This document shows positions 43,780 to 52,123 of a DNA stretch of 64,000 nt, piece after piece. The stretch comes from MWDV01 sp002070715 (GTDB lineage Bacteria > Verrucomicrobiota > Verrucomicrobiia > Limisphaerales > MWDV01), in contig DAONTI010000006.1 in the NCBI GenBank assembly GCA_035411585.1, positions 62,001 to 126,000 on the forward strand. The letters run 5' to 3'. A program made the translations under genes and the position numbers. Numbering within the stretch: the stretch's first letter is position 1; every line of letters begins with the position of its first letter. The notes beneath the pieces were generated by a model, which ran no database searches, was not told the DNA's origin, and saw only the letters and a list, made by a program, of their open reading frames with translations.

Positions 43780-43811
43780 AATTGAAGATGTTCAGTCGTG
43801 TTCATCCGCTG

Positions 43812-45473
43812 TTAAAACTTCAGTTGCTCCACCATTTGCACGGCGGTGTTGTTCACGACGCCAAGGATCAATTGCGGCCACAATCCCAGCACGAACATCA
43901 ACGCAATGGGAATCGCCAGCATTCCAATCTCGCGCGGCGTCAGGTCCGGGAACTTCGACCATTTCTCGTTCACCGGACCGTGAAACACGCGCTGGAAAAT
44001 CGTGAGGATGAAAATTGCCGTGACCAGCAGCCCCAGCACCGCAACGCCCGCCGCCCAAGGCGCGAGCGGAAACACGCCTTTGAAAATCAGAAATTCGCCC
44101 ACGAAGCTGTTTAGTCCCGGCAGGCCCAGCGACGAAAACATCGCAATCCCCATCAGCCCGCACAGGATTGGCGCGATTTTGCGCAGTCCACCGAAGTCAT
44201 TCAGTCCACGCACGCCGCCACTGCGTTGTTCGATCATGCCCACGCACCAGAACAATGTCGCCGCCGTGAAGCCGTGATTGAACATTTGCAGGAACACGCC
44301 GTTCAGCGCCGCGGCTTTCTCCGTCGCGAACTCCGGACTGCTGGTGAATTTGGCGACGGCGAAAATCGCCAGCAGGCAATAGCCCAGGTGGTTGATGGAG
44401 GAGTAAGCGAAAGTGCGTTTCAGGTCGCGTTGCGCAAACGCGGCACAGGCGGAAAAAACGACCGTAATAACCGCCAGCGTGAGCAAAACATTTTGCACAC
44501 GCGGCTCGCCGAGTTGCGCACTGAACAGCGGGAGGAAAATTCTCAGGAGGCCATAGACGCCCATCTTGGACATCAATCCGGTCAGCAACATCGTCACTCC
44601 GCAGGGCGCTTCCGCATACGCTGCCGGCAACCACGTGTGAAACGGCATGAGCGGCACTTTTACCGCGAAACCGAGCAGCACGCCGCCAAGGATGATCAGC
44701 GCGAGCTGATCGGCCGAGAGGTTGAACCATCCAAGTTTTGCCGATAACGCGCTTGCCAGCGCACCGCTGCGTCCCAGCTCCGCAAGCGCGGGAAAATCAA
44801 ATTTGCCGGTGGCCAGATAAATGGCGAGGAACGCCAGTAACATCGCCACACTGCCGGCCATCGTGTAGAGGAAAAATTGGTTGGCGGCGGCAACCCGTCC
44901 CAGCCCGCCCCAAAGTCGCACCAGGAAAAACGCCGGGATCAAGCTCAGCTCCCAAAAGATGAACCAGTGAAAAAAGTTCAGCGCAGTGAACGTGCCGAAC
45001 AATCCGGATTGCAGAAAGAGAATGAGCGCAAAGTAAAGATGCGCATTGCGCGTGGGTTGGGCATGTTTCACCGCGCCTTGGCTGGAAGAGGCGGCTTCCG
45101 CACCGTCTTCGGCTTCTTCCGGTGTTTCCGACGAGCGCGCCGTGTAATTCGTCCCTCCCAAACGCCACGACGCCAACATAGCCATTGGTGTAACTACGGC
45201 GGTGAGCATCACCAACAGCAACCCGAGGCCATCCACGCCAACGAAGTAGTTCACACTCAACGTCGTGATCCATTCGTGTTTCTCCACGAACTGGAGTTCG
45301 CCTGAAGCCGCATTAAAAACTCTCCACAGCCCCAGCGCCAATCCGAGCGAGAGCAAACTGGAAGCCAGCGCCACTTGACGCGCCAGCCGCTCTTGACGGC
45401 GCAGTCCAGCCACAGCAATTCCCGTCACGAGCGGCAGCAACGTGATGATGGTGAGAATGGGGAATTGGTTCAT
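43812..45473 (-). CDS. nuoM: NADH-quinone oxidoreductase subunit M, copy 2 (NuoM paralog)
   Basis: A 553-residue second NuoM-type subunit. FHWFIFWELSLIPAFFLVRL holds the TM5 Glu, VKVPLMPFHTWLPAAYAEAP the TM8 Lys and His, and SSINHLGYCLLAIFAVAKF the discontinuous-helix region. A hydrophilic Ser/Glu-rich insert (about residues 110-140) distinguishes it from copy 1. ATG at 45473 overlaps the nuoL stop (ATGA). The earlier open frame to 45575 lies inside nuoL and is not family-like. Confidence 0.94.
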   Translation of the reverse strand: MNQFPILTIITLLPLVTGIAVAGLRRQERLARQVALASSLLSLGLALGLWRVFNAASGELQFVEKHEWITTLSVNYFVGVDGLGLLLVMLTAVVTPMAMLASWRLGGTNYTARSSETPEEAEDGAEAASSSQGAVKHAQPTRNAHLYFALILFLQSGLFGTFTALNFFHWFIFWELSLIPAFFLVRLWGGLGRVAAANQFFLYTMAGSVAMLLAFLAIYLATGKFDFPALAELGRSGALASALSAKLGWFNLSADQLALIILGGVLLGFAVKVPLMPFHTWLPAAYAEAPCGVTMLLTGLMSKMGVYGLLRIFLPLFSAQLGEPRVQNVLLTLAVITVVFSACAAFAQRDLKRTFAYSSINHLGYCLLAIFAVAKFTSSPEFATEKAAALNGVFLQMFNHGFTAATLFWCVGMIEQRSGGVRGLNDFGGLRKIAPILCGLMGIAMFSSLGLPGLNSFVGEFLIFKGVFPLAPWAAGVAVLGLLVTAIFILTIFQRVFHGPVNEKWSKFPDLTPREIGMLAIPIALMFVLGLWPQLILGVVNNTAVQMVEQLKF

Positions 45474-47566
45474 CGTGCCCCTCCCCAAACCAGGAACAGC
45501 ACCAACGCCACCAGGCCGACGCCAATGATCCGCAAGTAATGTTGCACCTGGCCGTCCTGCCAGCGCGACATCCACTTGCCGCCGCGCGTCAAGCCAGCGC
45601 AGCTTCGGTCAAAACCGAGGTTGATCACCCATTCGTCAATGGCCCGGTTCACCCAGGAAAGCAACAGTGCGCCATAGGCGATGCAGGTCACCACCCCGCC
45701 CCAAACCCATTGATCCAAAAACGCGCAGGCACGCGCCGCCCAGGCATTGAAGCGGATGACGGTCAATTCGTAAAGTTCGTCAATCCCGTATTTCTTCGCG
45801 AACCATTCATACATGCCCAACGGCAAGGCTTTTTCCAACAGGTCCGGTTCCTCCGCCGTCTTCCGTTGCACGTAACCGTAGAACGCAAGCCCAAATCCGA
45901 CGCCAACAAAAACCGCGAGCGTGGAAAGCACCATCAGTTGGACGACATCGCGGGTGAAACCTTCCGCCGCTGCGGCGCCGAGGAACGATTGAAACCACGG
46001 CCACCATGGCGTGCCGATGGCCCCCAAAGCAACCACGCAAATGGCCAGCGCCACCAATGGCAACGTCATGACGCCGGGACTTTCGTGCGGTTCATGTTCC
46101 GCCCGAACGAGCACGAGTTCCGGCGTTTTCGCGGGGCGCGTTTCCCGAGCCGGATAGCCGCGGTAGTTACCCCAAAACACCAGTGCCATTTGCCGCGTCA
46201 TGTAAAAAGCGGTCAGCACCACGCCTGCAAAAGCGAGGTAAAACGGTCCGGAAGAAGGTGACCAGCCATGCGCCGCATGCAGGATGGCGTCCTTGCTCCA
46301 AAAGCCGGAAAAAAAGAACGGTACGCCCGCCAGCGCCATCATGCCAATGGCATAAGTGAAAAAGGTCACCGGCATGAACCGGCGCACTTCGCCCATCTTG
46401 CGGATGTCCTGCTCGCCATGACAGCCATGAATCACCGAGCCTGCGCCCATGAACAGCAGCGCCTTGAAAAACGCGTGCGTGATGAGATGAAACATACCGA
46501 CCGCCACGCCGCCAACGCCCAGGCCAATCATCATGTAGCCCAGCTGTGAAACAGTGGAGTACGCGAGAATGCGTTTGATGTCGTTTTGCGCGACGGCAAT
46601 CGTCGCGGCAAAAAATGCCGTGATAGCGCCAACCCAAGTAACGACTTGGAGTGCGGTGGTGGTGCCGCCGATGCCATCCACCGTGGCGTTCATCAAAGGA
46701 TAAACCCGCGCGACGAGGAAGACGCCTGCCGCCACCATCGTCGCCGCGTGAATCAGGGCACTGACGGGCGTCGGACCTTCCATCGCGTCCGGCAACCAAA
46801 CGTGCAACGGAACTTGACCCGACTTGCCCACCGCACCCGCAAAGAGCAGCAGACCAATCGCGGTTGAAACCATCAATCCAAGGCTGGTGGTTTTGGCCAC
46901 CAACGCCACCAACGCCGATTGTTCCAAACAACCGGCGCCGCCATCGGCGTAGAACAACAACGTGCCGGTTTCGTGGTAGAGCCAGACCATGCCGAGCAGG
47001 AAGGCCACGTCTCCGATGCGCGTGGTGATGAACGCCTTCTTTCCCGCCGCGGCGGCGCTGGGTTTCTGATACCAAAACCCGATGAGCAAATAGGAGGTCA
47101 GCCCGACCAGTTCCCAGCAAATGAAGAGCAGCAACAGGCTGTTCGCCAGAACGACTCCAAGCATGGCCCCGGCAAAAAGCGACATGAAACAGAAAAAGCG
47201 CGTGTAGTTTTCATCGTCCGCCATGTAGCCCACGCTGTAGATGAAAATCAGCAACCCAACGAACGAAACCATCACGAGCATCACCGCCGCCAGCGGGTCC
47301 AGCACCCAACCCAATTGCAGCAGCCCGGCGTCGCCGGCGGCGAATTGCAACCAGGTAAAATTGTAAAACTCTTTGGGACCATTGGGCGTGTAATGCCCGA
47401 TGGCGTGTCCCAACGCCCACACCGACAACAAACACGCTCCAATCATCGAACCGATGGCCAAGGTCGCAGAAGCCCGGCGATGACGCTGCGGCAACACGGC
47501 GCTTAACCCTGCAGCCAGGAACGGCAGCGCAGGTATCAGCCAGAGGTTTTTGACGATCCAAAACAT
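45470..47566 (-). CDS. nuoL: NADH-quinone oxidoreductase subunit L (NuoL)
   Basis: A 698-residue antiporter-like subunit with the long lateral helix at its C-terminus. Features are LLLLFICWELVGLTSYLLIG (TM5 Glu), KKAFITTRIGDVAFLLGM, GKSGQVPLHVWLPDAMEGPT, PVSALIHAATMVAAGVFL, and SVIHGCHGEQDIRKMG. The start at 47566 lies only 1 bp after the PIN-domain gene stop, so NuoL translation and transcription may depend on the toxin-antitoxin unit upstream. Confidence 0.96.
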   Translation of the reverse strand: MFWIVKNLWLIPALPFLAAGLSAVLPQRHRRASATLAIGSMIGACLLSVWALGHAIGHYTPNGPKEFYNFTWLQFAAGDAGLLQLGWVLDPLAAVMLVMVSFVGLLIFIYSVGYMADDENYTRFFCFMSLFAGAMLGVVLANSLLLLFICWELVGLTSYLLIGFWYQKPSAAAAGKKAFITTRIGDVAFLLGMVWLYHETGTLLFYADGGAGCLEQSALVALVAKTTSLGLMVSTAIGLLLFAGAVGKSGQVPLHVWLPDAMEGPTPVSALIHAATMVAAGVFLVARVYPLMNATVDGIGGTTTALQVVTWVGAITAFFAATIAVAQNDIKRILAYSTVSQLGYMMIGLGVGGVAVGMFHLITHAFFKALLFMGAGSVIHGCHGEQDIRKMGEVRRFMPVTFFTYAIGMMALAGVPFFFSGFWSKDAILHAAHGWSPSSGPFYLAFAGVVLTAFYMTRQMALVFWGNYRGYPARETRPAKTPELVLVRAEHEPHESPGVMTLPLVALAICVVALGAIGTPWWPWFQSFLGAAAAEGFTRDVVQLMVLSTLAVFVGVGFGLAFYGYVQRKTAEEPDLLEKALPLGMYEWFAKKYGIDELYELTVIRFNAWAARACAFLDQWVWGGVVTCIAYGALLLSWVNRAIDEWVINLGFDRSCAGLTRGGKWMSRWQDGQVQHYLRIIGVGLVALVLFLVWGGAR

Positions 47567-47567
47567 T

Positions 47568-47975
47568 CTATTTTCCAGGCGGACAAAGGAGCGGAATTGT
47601 TTCGCGTTTATTCCGGCGATAGACGCGGAAATCCTCCCAATCGAGCGTTACGACCGGGTGTTTCGGAAAAAGTTCGCTCATTCGTATCAAGCACAGATCG
47701 GCCAGATCAGGTTGACGATCGGCATACCGACTCGCCAACGCATTGAGCTGCAGCAGATGGTCATTACAGTCGAACGCCAGCGTTACAATTCCCTCCTCCA
47801 ATAACTCAAAAACGCGCTTGCAGTTCCGCAGGTGAAAGGCGGTTTCGGCCAGCACGGCCTCACAGGTCAGGAGCGGCTCATCCAACTGGGCTGCCACGTT
47901 CACCGCCCAATCGTGAAACGCGTCATCGCGGCTGACAAAAGCCACCAAAAAGCCGGTGTCAGCGATGCCCCTCAT
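47568..47975 (-). CDS. PIN-domain toxin 1 (VapC-like ribonuclease)
   Basis: A 135-residue PIN domain. IADTGFLVAFVSRDD at residues 4-18 holds the first catalytic Asp, CEAVLAETAFHLRN the conserved Glu, and DLADLCLIRMSE and TLDWEDF the later acidic residues. The start overlaps the antitoxin stop (ATGA at 47972-47975), the usual antitoxin-toxin order. It abuts nuoL by 1 bp. Confidence 0.88.
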   Translation of the reverse strand: MRGIADTGFLVAFVSRDDAFHDWAVNVAAQLDEPLLTCEAVLAETAFHLRNCKRVFELLEEGIVTLAFDCNDHLLQLNALASRYADRQPDLADLCLIRMSELFPKHPVVTLDWEDFRVYRRNKRETIPLLCPPGK

Positions 47976-48187
47976 GAACGCGAGAATCCTTTGCGTCGCG
48001 ACAAATCGCGAGGGAGACCCTTGATACTGCCGGCCAGGCGCATGAATGGGCGATTACCAGCGGCGGCGCGGGCTTTCTCCAGTTGATCGCGCACCACCTT
48101 GCCTTGGGACACTCCCGTGCGCTCGGAGGTTTCCGCCAGCCATTCGGCCAACTCCTTGCTAAGACGGACTGTAATTGTATGACTCAT
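47972..48187 (-). CDS. Ribbon-helix-helix antitoxin 1 (CopG-like)
   Basis: A 71-residue antitoxin. SHTITVRLSKELAEWLAETS is the ribbon and first helix, and RTGVSQGKVVRDQLEKARAA the second helix. The basic C-terminal tail (KGLPRDLSRRKGFSRS) should bind the toxin. ATG at 48187 was chosen. The frame remains open far upstream across the oppositely directed pair, but only this part is family-like. It probably represses its own promoter in the 190-bp divergent gap. Confidence 0.85.
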   Translation of the reverse strand: MSHTITVRLSKELAEWLAETSERTGVSQGKVVRDQLEKARAAAGNRPFMRLAGSIKGLPRDLSRRKGFSRS

Positions 48188-48377
48188 ATGACAAAAGTGT
48201 ATTCGTCTGCCACGCGAGCGGCAAGTGCCTTGCAACCCACTGCCGGTATTGGCGGCGCGGACATCAACCAGAGGTTTTTTACGATTCAGGCCATTCAATT
48301 TTTCTATCACGCGCGAAGTTGTCCGCGTATCAACTCGCACCTTGTGGGTAACGTGTTTGATGTTAAGATTTAAGCGT
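48188..48377. promoter_or_regulatory. Divergent intergenic region between two toxin-antitoxin operons
   Basis: A 190-bp region that must contain promoters for both units. It is A+T-richer than its surroundings, with TTGTGG near 48342 and TTAAGAT near 48363 upstream of the plus-strand antitoxin as a weak promoter candidate. No clear operator palindrome was identified. Confidence 0.4.
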
Positions 48378-48620
48378 ATGGCAAATCTCACGTTGGAAGC
48401 CACCATTGACCACGGCCGCATCATTGTGGCCGAACCGGAAAAACTGCCGACGACGGGGAAGGCGCTGCTCACCATTCTGCCAGAATCCCGCAAACCCGAT
48501 TGGGACAAGATTTCGTCGCTGCTCGGCACGCTGAAGACAGACATTGATGCGACCGAGTGGCAGCGGCGGATTCGTTCAGAATGGGACGAGCGTGAACGCA
48601 AACAGTGGGGGCAAACCTGA
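48378..48620 (+). CDS. Antitoxin 2 (AF2212/DUF104-like)
   Basis: An 80-residue protein with the short beta-hairpin typical of AF2212-like antitoxins: LEATIDHGRIIVAEPEKLPT, then GKALLTILPE. An acidic helical C-terminus follows (ATEWQRRIRSEWDERERKQW). The stop overlaps the toxin start as TGATG. The start ATG is at 48378. Confidence 0.75.
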   Translation: MANLTLEATIDHGRIIVAEPEKLPTTGKALLTILPESRKPDWDKISSLLGTLKTDIDATEWQRRIRSEWDERERKQWGQT

Positions 48621-49000
48621 TGCGTTGGTTGCTCGATTCGAACGTCTGGATTGAGGCGGCCGCCGGTTTGCCGTGCGCATCCCGGATACTGGCTCAAGCG
48701 GCAACAATTGATTGGTGCGGTTTTTCGTCCATCAGCCGTCTCGAAGTGCTTGGTTTCCCAAACATGACTGTTACGGAAGAAAGTGCGTTGCTTGCCATCC
48801 TGGCTCAGTTTAACGAGATTCCCGTGTCGAGCCACGTCATTGACCGAGCCATTCAATTGCGTCGTCAAGTAAAACTCAAAGTCCCCGACGCTATTATAGC
48901 TGCCACCGCCCTCGTGCAAAACGCTGCTCTCATCACCCGAAACACTGCGGACTTCAAACACGTCTCCGTCCTGGCGGTACACGATCCCGCCAGTTTCTGA
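48620..49000 (+). CDS. PIN-domain toxin 2 (VapC-like ribonuclease)
   Basis: A 126-residue PIN domain with MRWLLDSNVWIEAAAG (first Asp), ISRLEVLGFP (conserved Glu), VPDAIIAATALVQNAALITR (third acidic residue and helix), and NTADFKHV with the closing Asp. Translationally coupled to antitoxin 2. It points against the nuo genes and ends 18 bp before the nuoK stop. Confidence 0.9.
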   Translation: MRWLLDSNVWIEAAAGLPCASRILAQAATIDWCGFSSISRLEVLGFPNMTVTEESALLAILAQFNEIPVSSHVIDRAIQLRRQVKLKVPDAIIAATALVQNAALITRNTADFKHVSVLAVHDPASF

Positions 49001-49017
49001 TCGGCTGTGTTTCGGTT

Positions 49018-49329
49018 TCATCCCTTTAGTTGGTTCACTTCGTCCACGTTGGTGGTTTGATAATGCCGGTAAATGGCAATGATCAACGCCAGGCCGACAG
49101 CCGCTTCCGCCGCCGCAATGCCAATGGCGAAGATGGTGAACATGATGCCGGTCAACGTTTCCGGATGTTCACTAAACCGCCAGAACGCAATGAAGTTCAG
49201 ATTCGCCGCGTTGAGCATCAACTCGATTCCGATGAGGATGATGATGGCGTTGCGCCGCGTCAGCGCTCCCACCAAACCGATGCAAAAGAGCAACGCGGAC
49301 AGAAGCAGATAACCCGCGAGCGGTGTCAT
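49018..49329 (-). CDS. nuoK: NADH-quinone oxidoreductase subunit K (NuoK)
   Basis: A 103-residue three-helix subunit. The conserved Glu are in ILIGIELMLNAANLNFIAF and IAAAEAAVGLALIIAIYRH. The start overlaps the nuoJ stop (ATGA). Confidence 0.96.
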   Translation of the reverse strand: MTPLAGYLLLSALLFCIGLVGALTRRNAIIILIGIELMLNAANLNFIAFWRFSEHPETLTGIMFTIFAIGIAAAEAAVGLALIIAIYRHYQTTNVDEVNQLKG

Positions 49330-49913
49330 GAGAGCCCTCCTTCCGGAGTGGGGGGCGGCATAACGGAAGGCGGATTCCCCGGCTCTTCCAGATCCGCGCT
49401 TTCCTTTTCCCTTTTCCCGCCCGCCGGCGCCTCTTTCATCGCGATGATCACCGCCCCGATCAACGCGGCGGTGAGCAAGAGTCCGATCACTTCCAGCGGC
49501 AGAACAAATCTCGTCATCAACGCTTCGCCAATTTGTTTGACAGTGACGTCAGGCTCGGGCAGCGGCTGACGATCTCTAATGACGCTTTGCCGAATGGCCC
49601 AAGCCAGCGTCGCAAAGACGGCCAACGCGACGCCTCCGCCCCAGACCCATGAGGTTGAAAACAAAGATCTCTCGGGCGCGAGCCCGCCGCGGGTGAGCAG
49701 AACAGCGAACACGATAAGGATCGTCACCGCGCCCACATAGACGAGTATTTGGGCAAACCCCACGAATTGCGCGTCGAGGTTCAGAAAGGCAGCGGCGATG
49801 CCAACGAACGCCACCACCATCGCCAGCGCGCAATGCACCAAGTTGCGCAGCAGCATGGCGGCCAGGGCGGCAACTACGGTCAACAGGGCGATCAATGCGA
49901 AAGAAAGTGTCAT
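49326..49913 (-). CDS. nuoJ: NADH-quinone oxidoreductase subunit J (NuoJ)
   Basis: A 195-residue membrane subunit. NLVHCALAMVVAFVGIAAAF, FVGFAQILVYVGAVTILIVF (pi-bulge TM3 region) and a C-terminal helix precede a charged tail rich in Pro, Glu and Lys. ATG at 49913 (MTLSFALIALLT) was chosen. The longer open frame is not hydrophobic. Confidence 0.95.
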   Translation of the reverse strand: MTLSFALIALLTVVAALAAMLLRNLVHCALAMVVAFVGIAAAFLNLDAQFVGFAQILVYVGAVTILIVFAVLLTRGGLAPERSLFSTSWVWGGGVALAVFATLAWAIRQSVIRDRQPLPEPDVTVKQIGEALMTRFVLPLEVIGLLLTAALIGAVIIAMKEAPAGGKREKESADLEEPGNPPSVMPPPTPEGGLS

Positions 49914-50025
49914 GCGCGGAACGAGGCAATCAGACAATGGAGCGCACGCGCGACGGAGGATCGCACGCAAGGCGTGGCGACCACCCGGCGGCGCAACGAT
50001 GCAACGGTTGAACAATGCAAGCGGC

Positions 50026-51246
50026 TCATTCAGCGTAGCGATAAACGCGTTTTCTCACCCGCCGGTGGCCCCACAGCCCCCGCCCCAAGGCGACATAGGG
50101 CACAATGACCATCAAGACGCATACCGCCCAACGCCAGCCGGATGCGGACAGATAATGCCAGACCGCCACGGTCAGCAAATTGATCAACGTCAGTGGCAGC
50201 AGAAATTTCCAAGCAAAATTCATGAGTTGATCCAGCCGCAATCGGGGCAACGTGCCGCGCAGCCAGATAAACACGAAAATGAGTCCCAGCAGTTTGACGA
50301 AGAACCAGAACCACGACGGCAGCCAGGCCAGCCAAGGAAACGGGGCGTGCCATCCGCCGAGAAACAAGGTGATGGCCAGGCCGCTGATGACAAACAGCCC
50401 GAGGTATTCCGCGAGGAAAAACAGGGCGAATTTGAAGCCGGAATATTCGGTGAAATAACCGGCCACCAGTTCGGATTCGCCTTCCGGCAGATCAAAGGGC
50501 GAGCGGTTCGATTCGGCGGTGGCGGCGATCATGAACAGCACAAAACCCGCAAAGCCCCACGGCGTGAACACAAACCAAGCCGGCAGGAATCCCGCCTGCC
50601 CCGCCTGGGCGGCGATAATTCCGGTCGTGGACAGCGAACGCGCAATCATGATGACCGGCACGGCGGCGAGAATGAGCGGAATTTCGTAGCTGATCATTTG
50701 CGCAATGGCCCGCATGGCGCCCAGCAACGCGTATTTGTTGCGGCTGGACCAGCCCGCCATAAAAACCGCCAGTTCCACCGCCCCCCCCACCGCAAAGAAG
50801 AACAGCACGCCGGCGTCGAGATCGAGCGCCACCATGTTGCGGCCCACCGGCAGCACCGCGTAGGCGAGGATCACAGGGACGACCATGACCACCGGCGCGA
50901 GGAAATGCACAACTTTGTCCGCAGCAACCGGCACGACATCCTCCTTGATGAGCGCCTTGATTCCGTCCGCGGCCGGCTGGCCGAAGCCCGCCAGTCGGAT
51001 TTGCGTGAACGGAATGCCGACGCGGTTCGGGCCATGCCGATTTTGCATGCGGCCCAGCCCTTTACGTTCCAGCACTGTGGTGATCGCAAACAGGGTGGCA
51101 AACACGCCGATGATGGCTGCAACCATGACAACCGCCGAAATGAGGAGCGTGGCCAGCGGCTGCCACGCGGGCGGAAAAAGTCCGGCCAAAAACGCCACCA
51201 AAAATTGCTTGGTGGTTACAAAAATTTGATCCAGAGCGTCCGTCAT
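50026..51246 (-). CDS. nuoH: NADH-quinone oxidoreductase subunit H (NuoH)
   Basis: A 406-residue membrane subunit forming part of the quinone site. Motifs are ERKGLGRMQNRHGPNRVG, the Q-site loop GQPAADGIKALIKEDVVP, the Glu-rich funnel SRNKYALLGAMRAIAQMISY, and AATAESNRSPFDLPEGESEL, then VAGYFTEYSG. ATG at 51246 (MTDALDQIF). A 112-bp gap separates it from nuoJ. Confidence 0.96.
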   Translation of the reverse strand: MTDALDQIFVTTKQFLVAFLAGLFPPAWQPLATLLISAVVMVAAIIGVFATLFAITTVLERKGLGRMQNRHGPNRVGIPFTQIRLAGFGQPAADGIKALIKEDVVPVAADKVVHFLAPVVMVVPVILAYAVLPVGRNMVALDLDAGVLFFFAVGGAVELAVFMAGWSSRNKYALLGAMRAIAQMISYEIPLILAAVPVIMIARSLSTTGIIAAQAGQAGFLPAWFVFTPWGFAGFVLFMIAATAESNRSPFDLPEGESELVAGYFTEYSGFKFALFFLAEYLGLFVISGLAITLFLGGWHAPFPWLAWLPSWFWFFVKLLGLIFVFIWLRGTLPRLRLDQLMNFAWKFLLPLTLINLLTVAVWHYLSASGWRWAVCVLMVIVPYVALGRGLWGHRRVRKRVYRYAE

Positions 51247-51406
51247 GTAAAAACCCAACCCGCCAAAATACGCCGCGAGAGTCTGGCGCAGGATGAAAAC
51301 CGAAAGCCGGCGGGGAAACAAGCCTGAACCAACCCACCGGCGGCGCTGGAAATCATCGTCCGCGGCGGCCTTGATTCCCGGTTACTGGACGAATGAGGGT
51401 CTGGAC

Positions 51407-52015
51407 TCACGACGCGGACGGGGGTGGCGCGACGGGAGCGGGTGCGGCCGCCTTGGCCTTGGCTTCCGCCGCCGCCCGCGCTTTGGCTTCCTGCTTGGCT
51501 TTCTCGGCGGCGAGAACGGCGTCTGAAGCGGCGGCGTCCGTGGGATGAATCCGGTGATAATGCGCGTTGGGTTTGGCCAATTGTTTCTTGTGGAAGAGCA
51601 ACCCGCCAAACCGGTCCGCCGTGCTCAATTCAAATTCGGTATCCATCTTGATGGATTCGAAGGGGCAGACCTCCACGCAAATCTGGCAACTCATGCAGAC
51701 GGCCAAATCAATGTCGAAAACCGCCGGATAAAACTGCATTTGCCCCTTGTAATCCGGTTTCTTGTCCTTGCTTTTGACGATGTAAATGCACTGGGGCGGA
51801 CATTCCTTCTCGCAAATCTGACACGCCACACACCGCAACCCCTGCTCCCAATCATCGCCGTCATAAACCAGAAAGGGAAACTGGCGCGTGTTTTCCGCGA
51901 GCGGTTGCCGCGCGTCCGGGTAAGGCACGGTGGTCAGCCGACGCTCGCTGACGAAGCTGCCGAAGAAATTCCTCGCCGTTTCCGCCAGTCCTTTGATGAT
52001 GCCTTTGCCGAGCAT
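51407..52015 (-). CDS. nuoI: NADH-quinone oxidoreductase subunit I (NuoI)
   Basis: A 202-residue ferredoxin-like subunit. Two [4Fe-4S] motifs are CVACQICEKECPPQCIYI and CMSCQICVEVCPFESIKM (about residues 62-79 and 102-119). An Ala/Lys-rich C-terminal tail of about 40 residues is unusually long. A 160-bp gap follows before nuoH. Confidence 0.96.
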   Translation of the reverse strand: MLGKGIIKGLAETARNFFGSFVSERRLTTVPYPDARQPLAENTRQFPFLVYDGDDWEQGLRCVACQICEKECPPQCIYIVKSKDKKPDYKGQMQFYPAVFDIDLAVCMSCQICVEVCPFESIKMDTEFELSTADRFGGLLFHKKQLAKPNAHYHRIHPTDAAASDAVLAAEKAKQEAKARAAAEAKAKAAAPAPVAPPPSAS

Positions 52016-52123
52016 GAGAAAATTACTGGGGATTAAATGGCAACGATTCGGACGCCAACCGGATCGGATAAACCGACGGTGGAGCGGACCGGGAAAAACC
52101 GGCGGCGATCAACGACGGGCATT

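Larger units (their letters stand above)
43142..43785 (-). mobile_element. REP-associated tyrosine transposase cassette between the two nuoM genes
   Basis: A 644-bp cassette. Its two ends are inverted copies of TCAATTGGGAGGGAC followed by the family A hairpin (43142-43173 and, inverted, 43754-43785). Between them is one transposase gene. It lies in the 676-bp space between nuoM copies and is transcribed in the nuo direction. Confidence 0.85.

Noticed and set aside
41313..47506. Plus-strand frames opposite the nuo genes, rich in His, Gln and Arg
   Set aside because: Shadows of membrane-protein genes. No conserved motif and no start signals.
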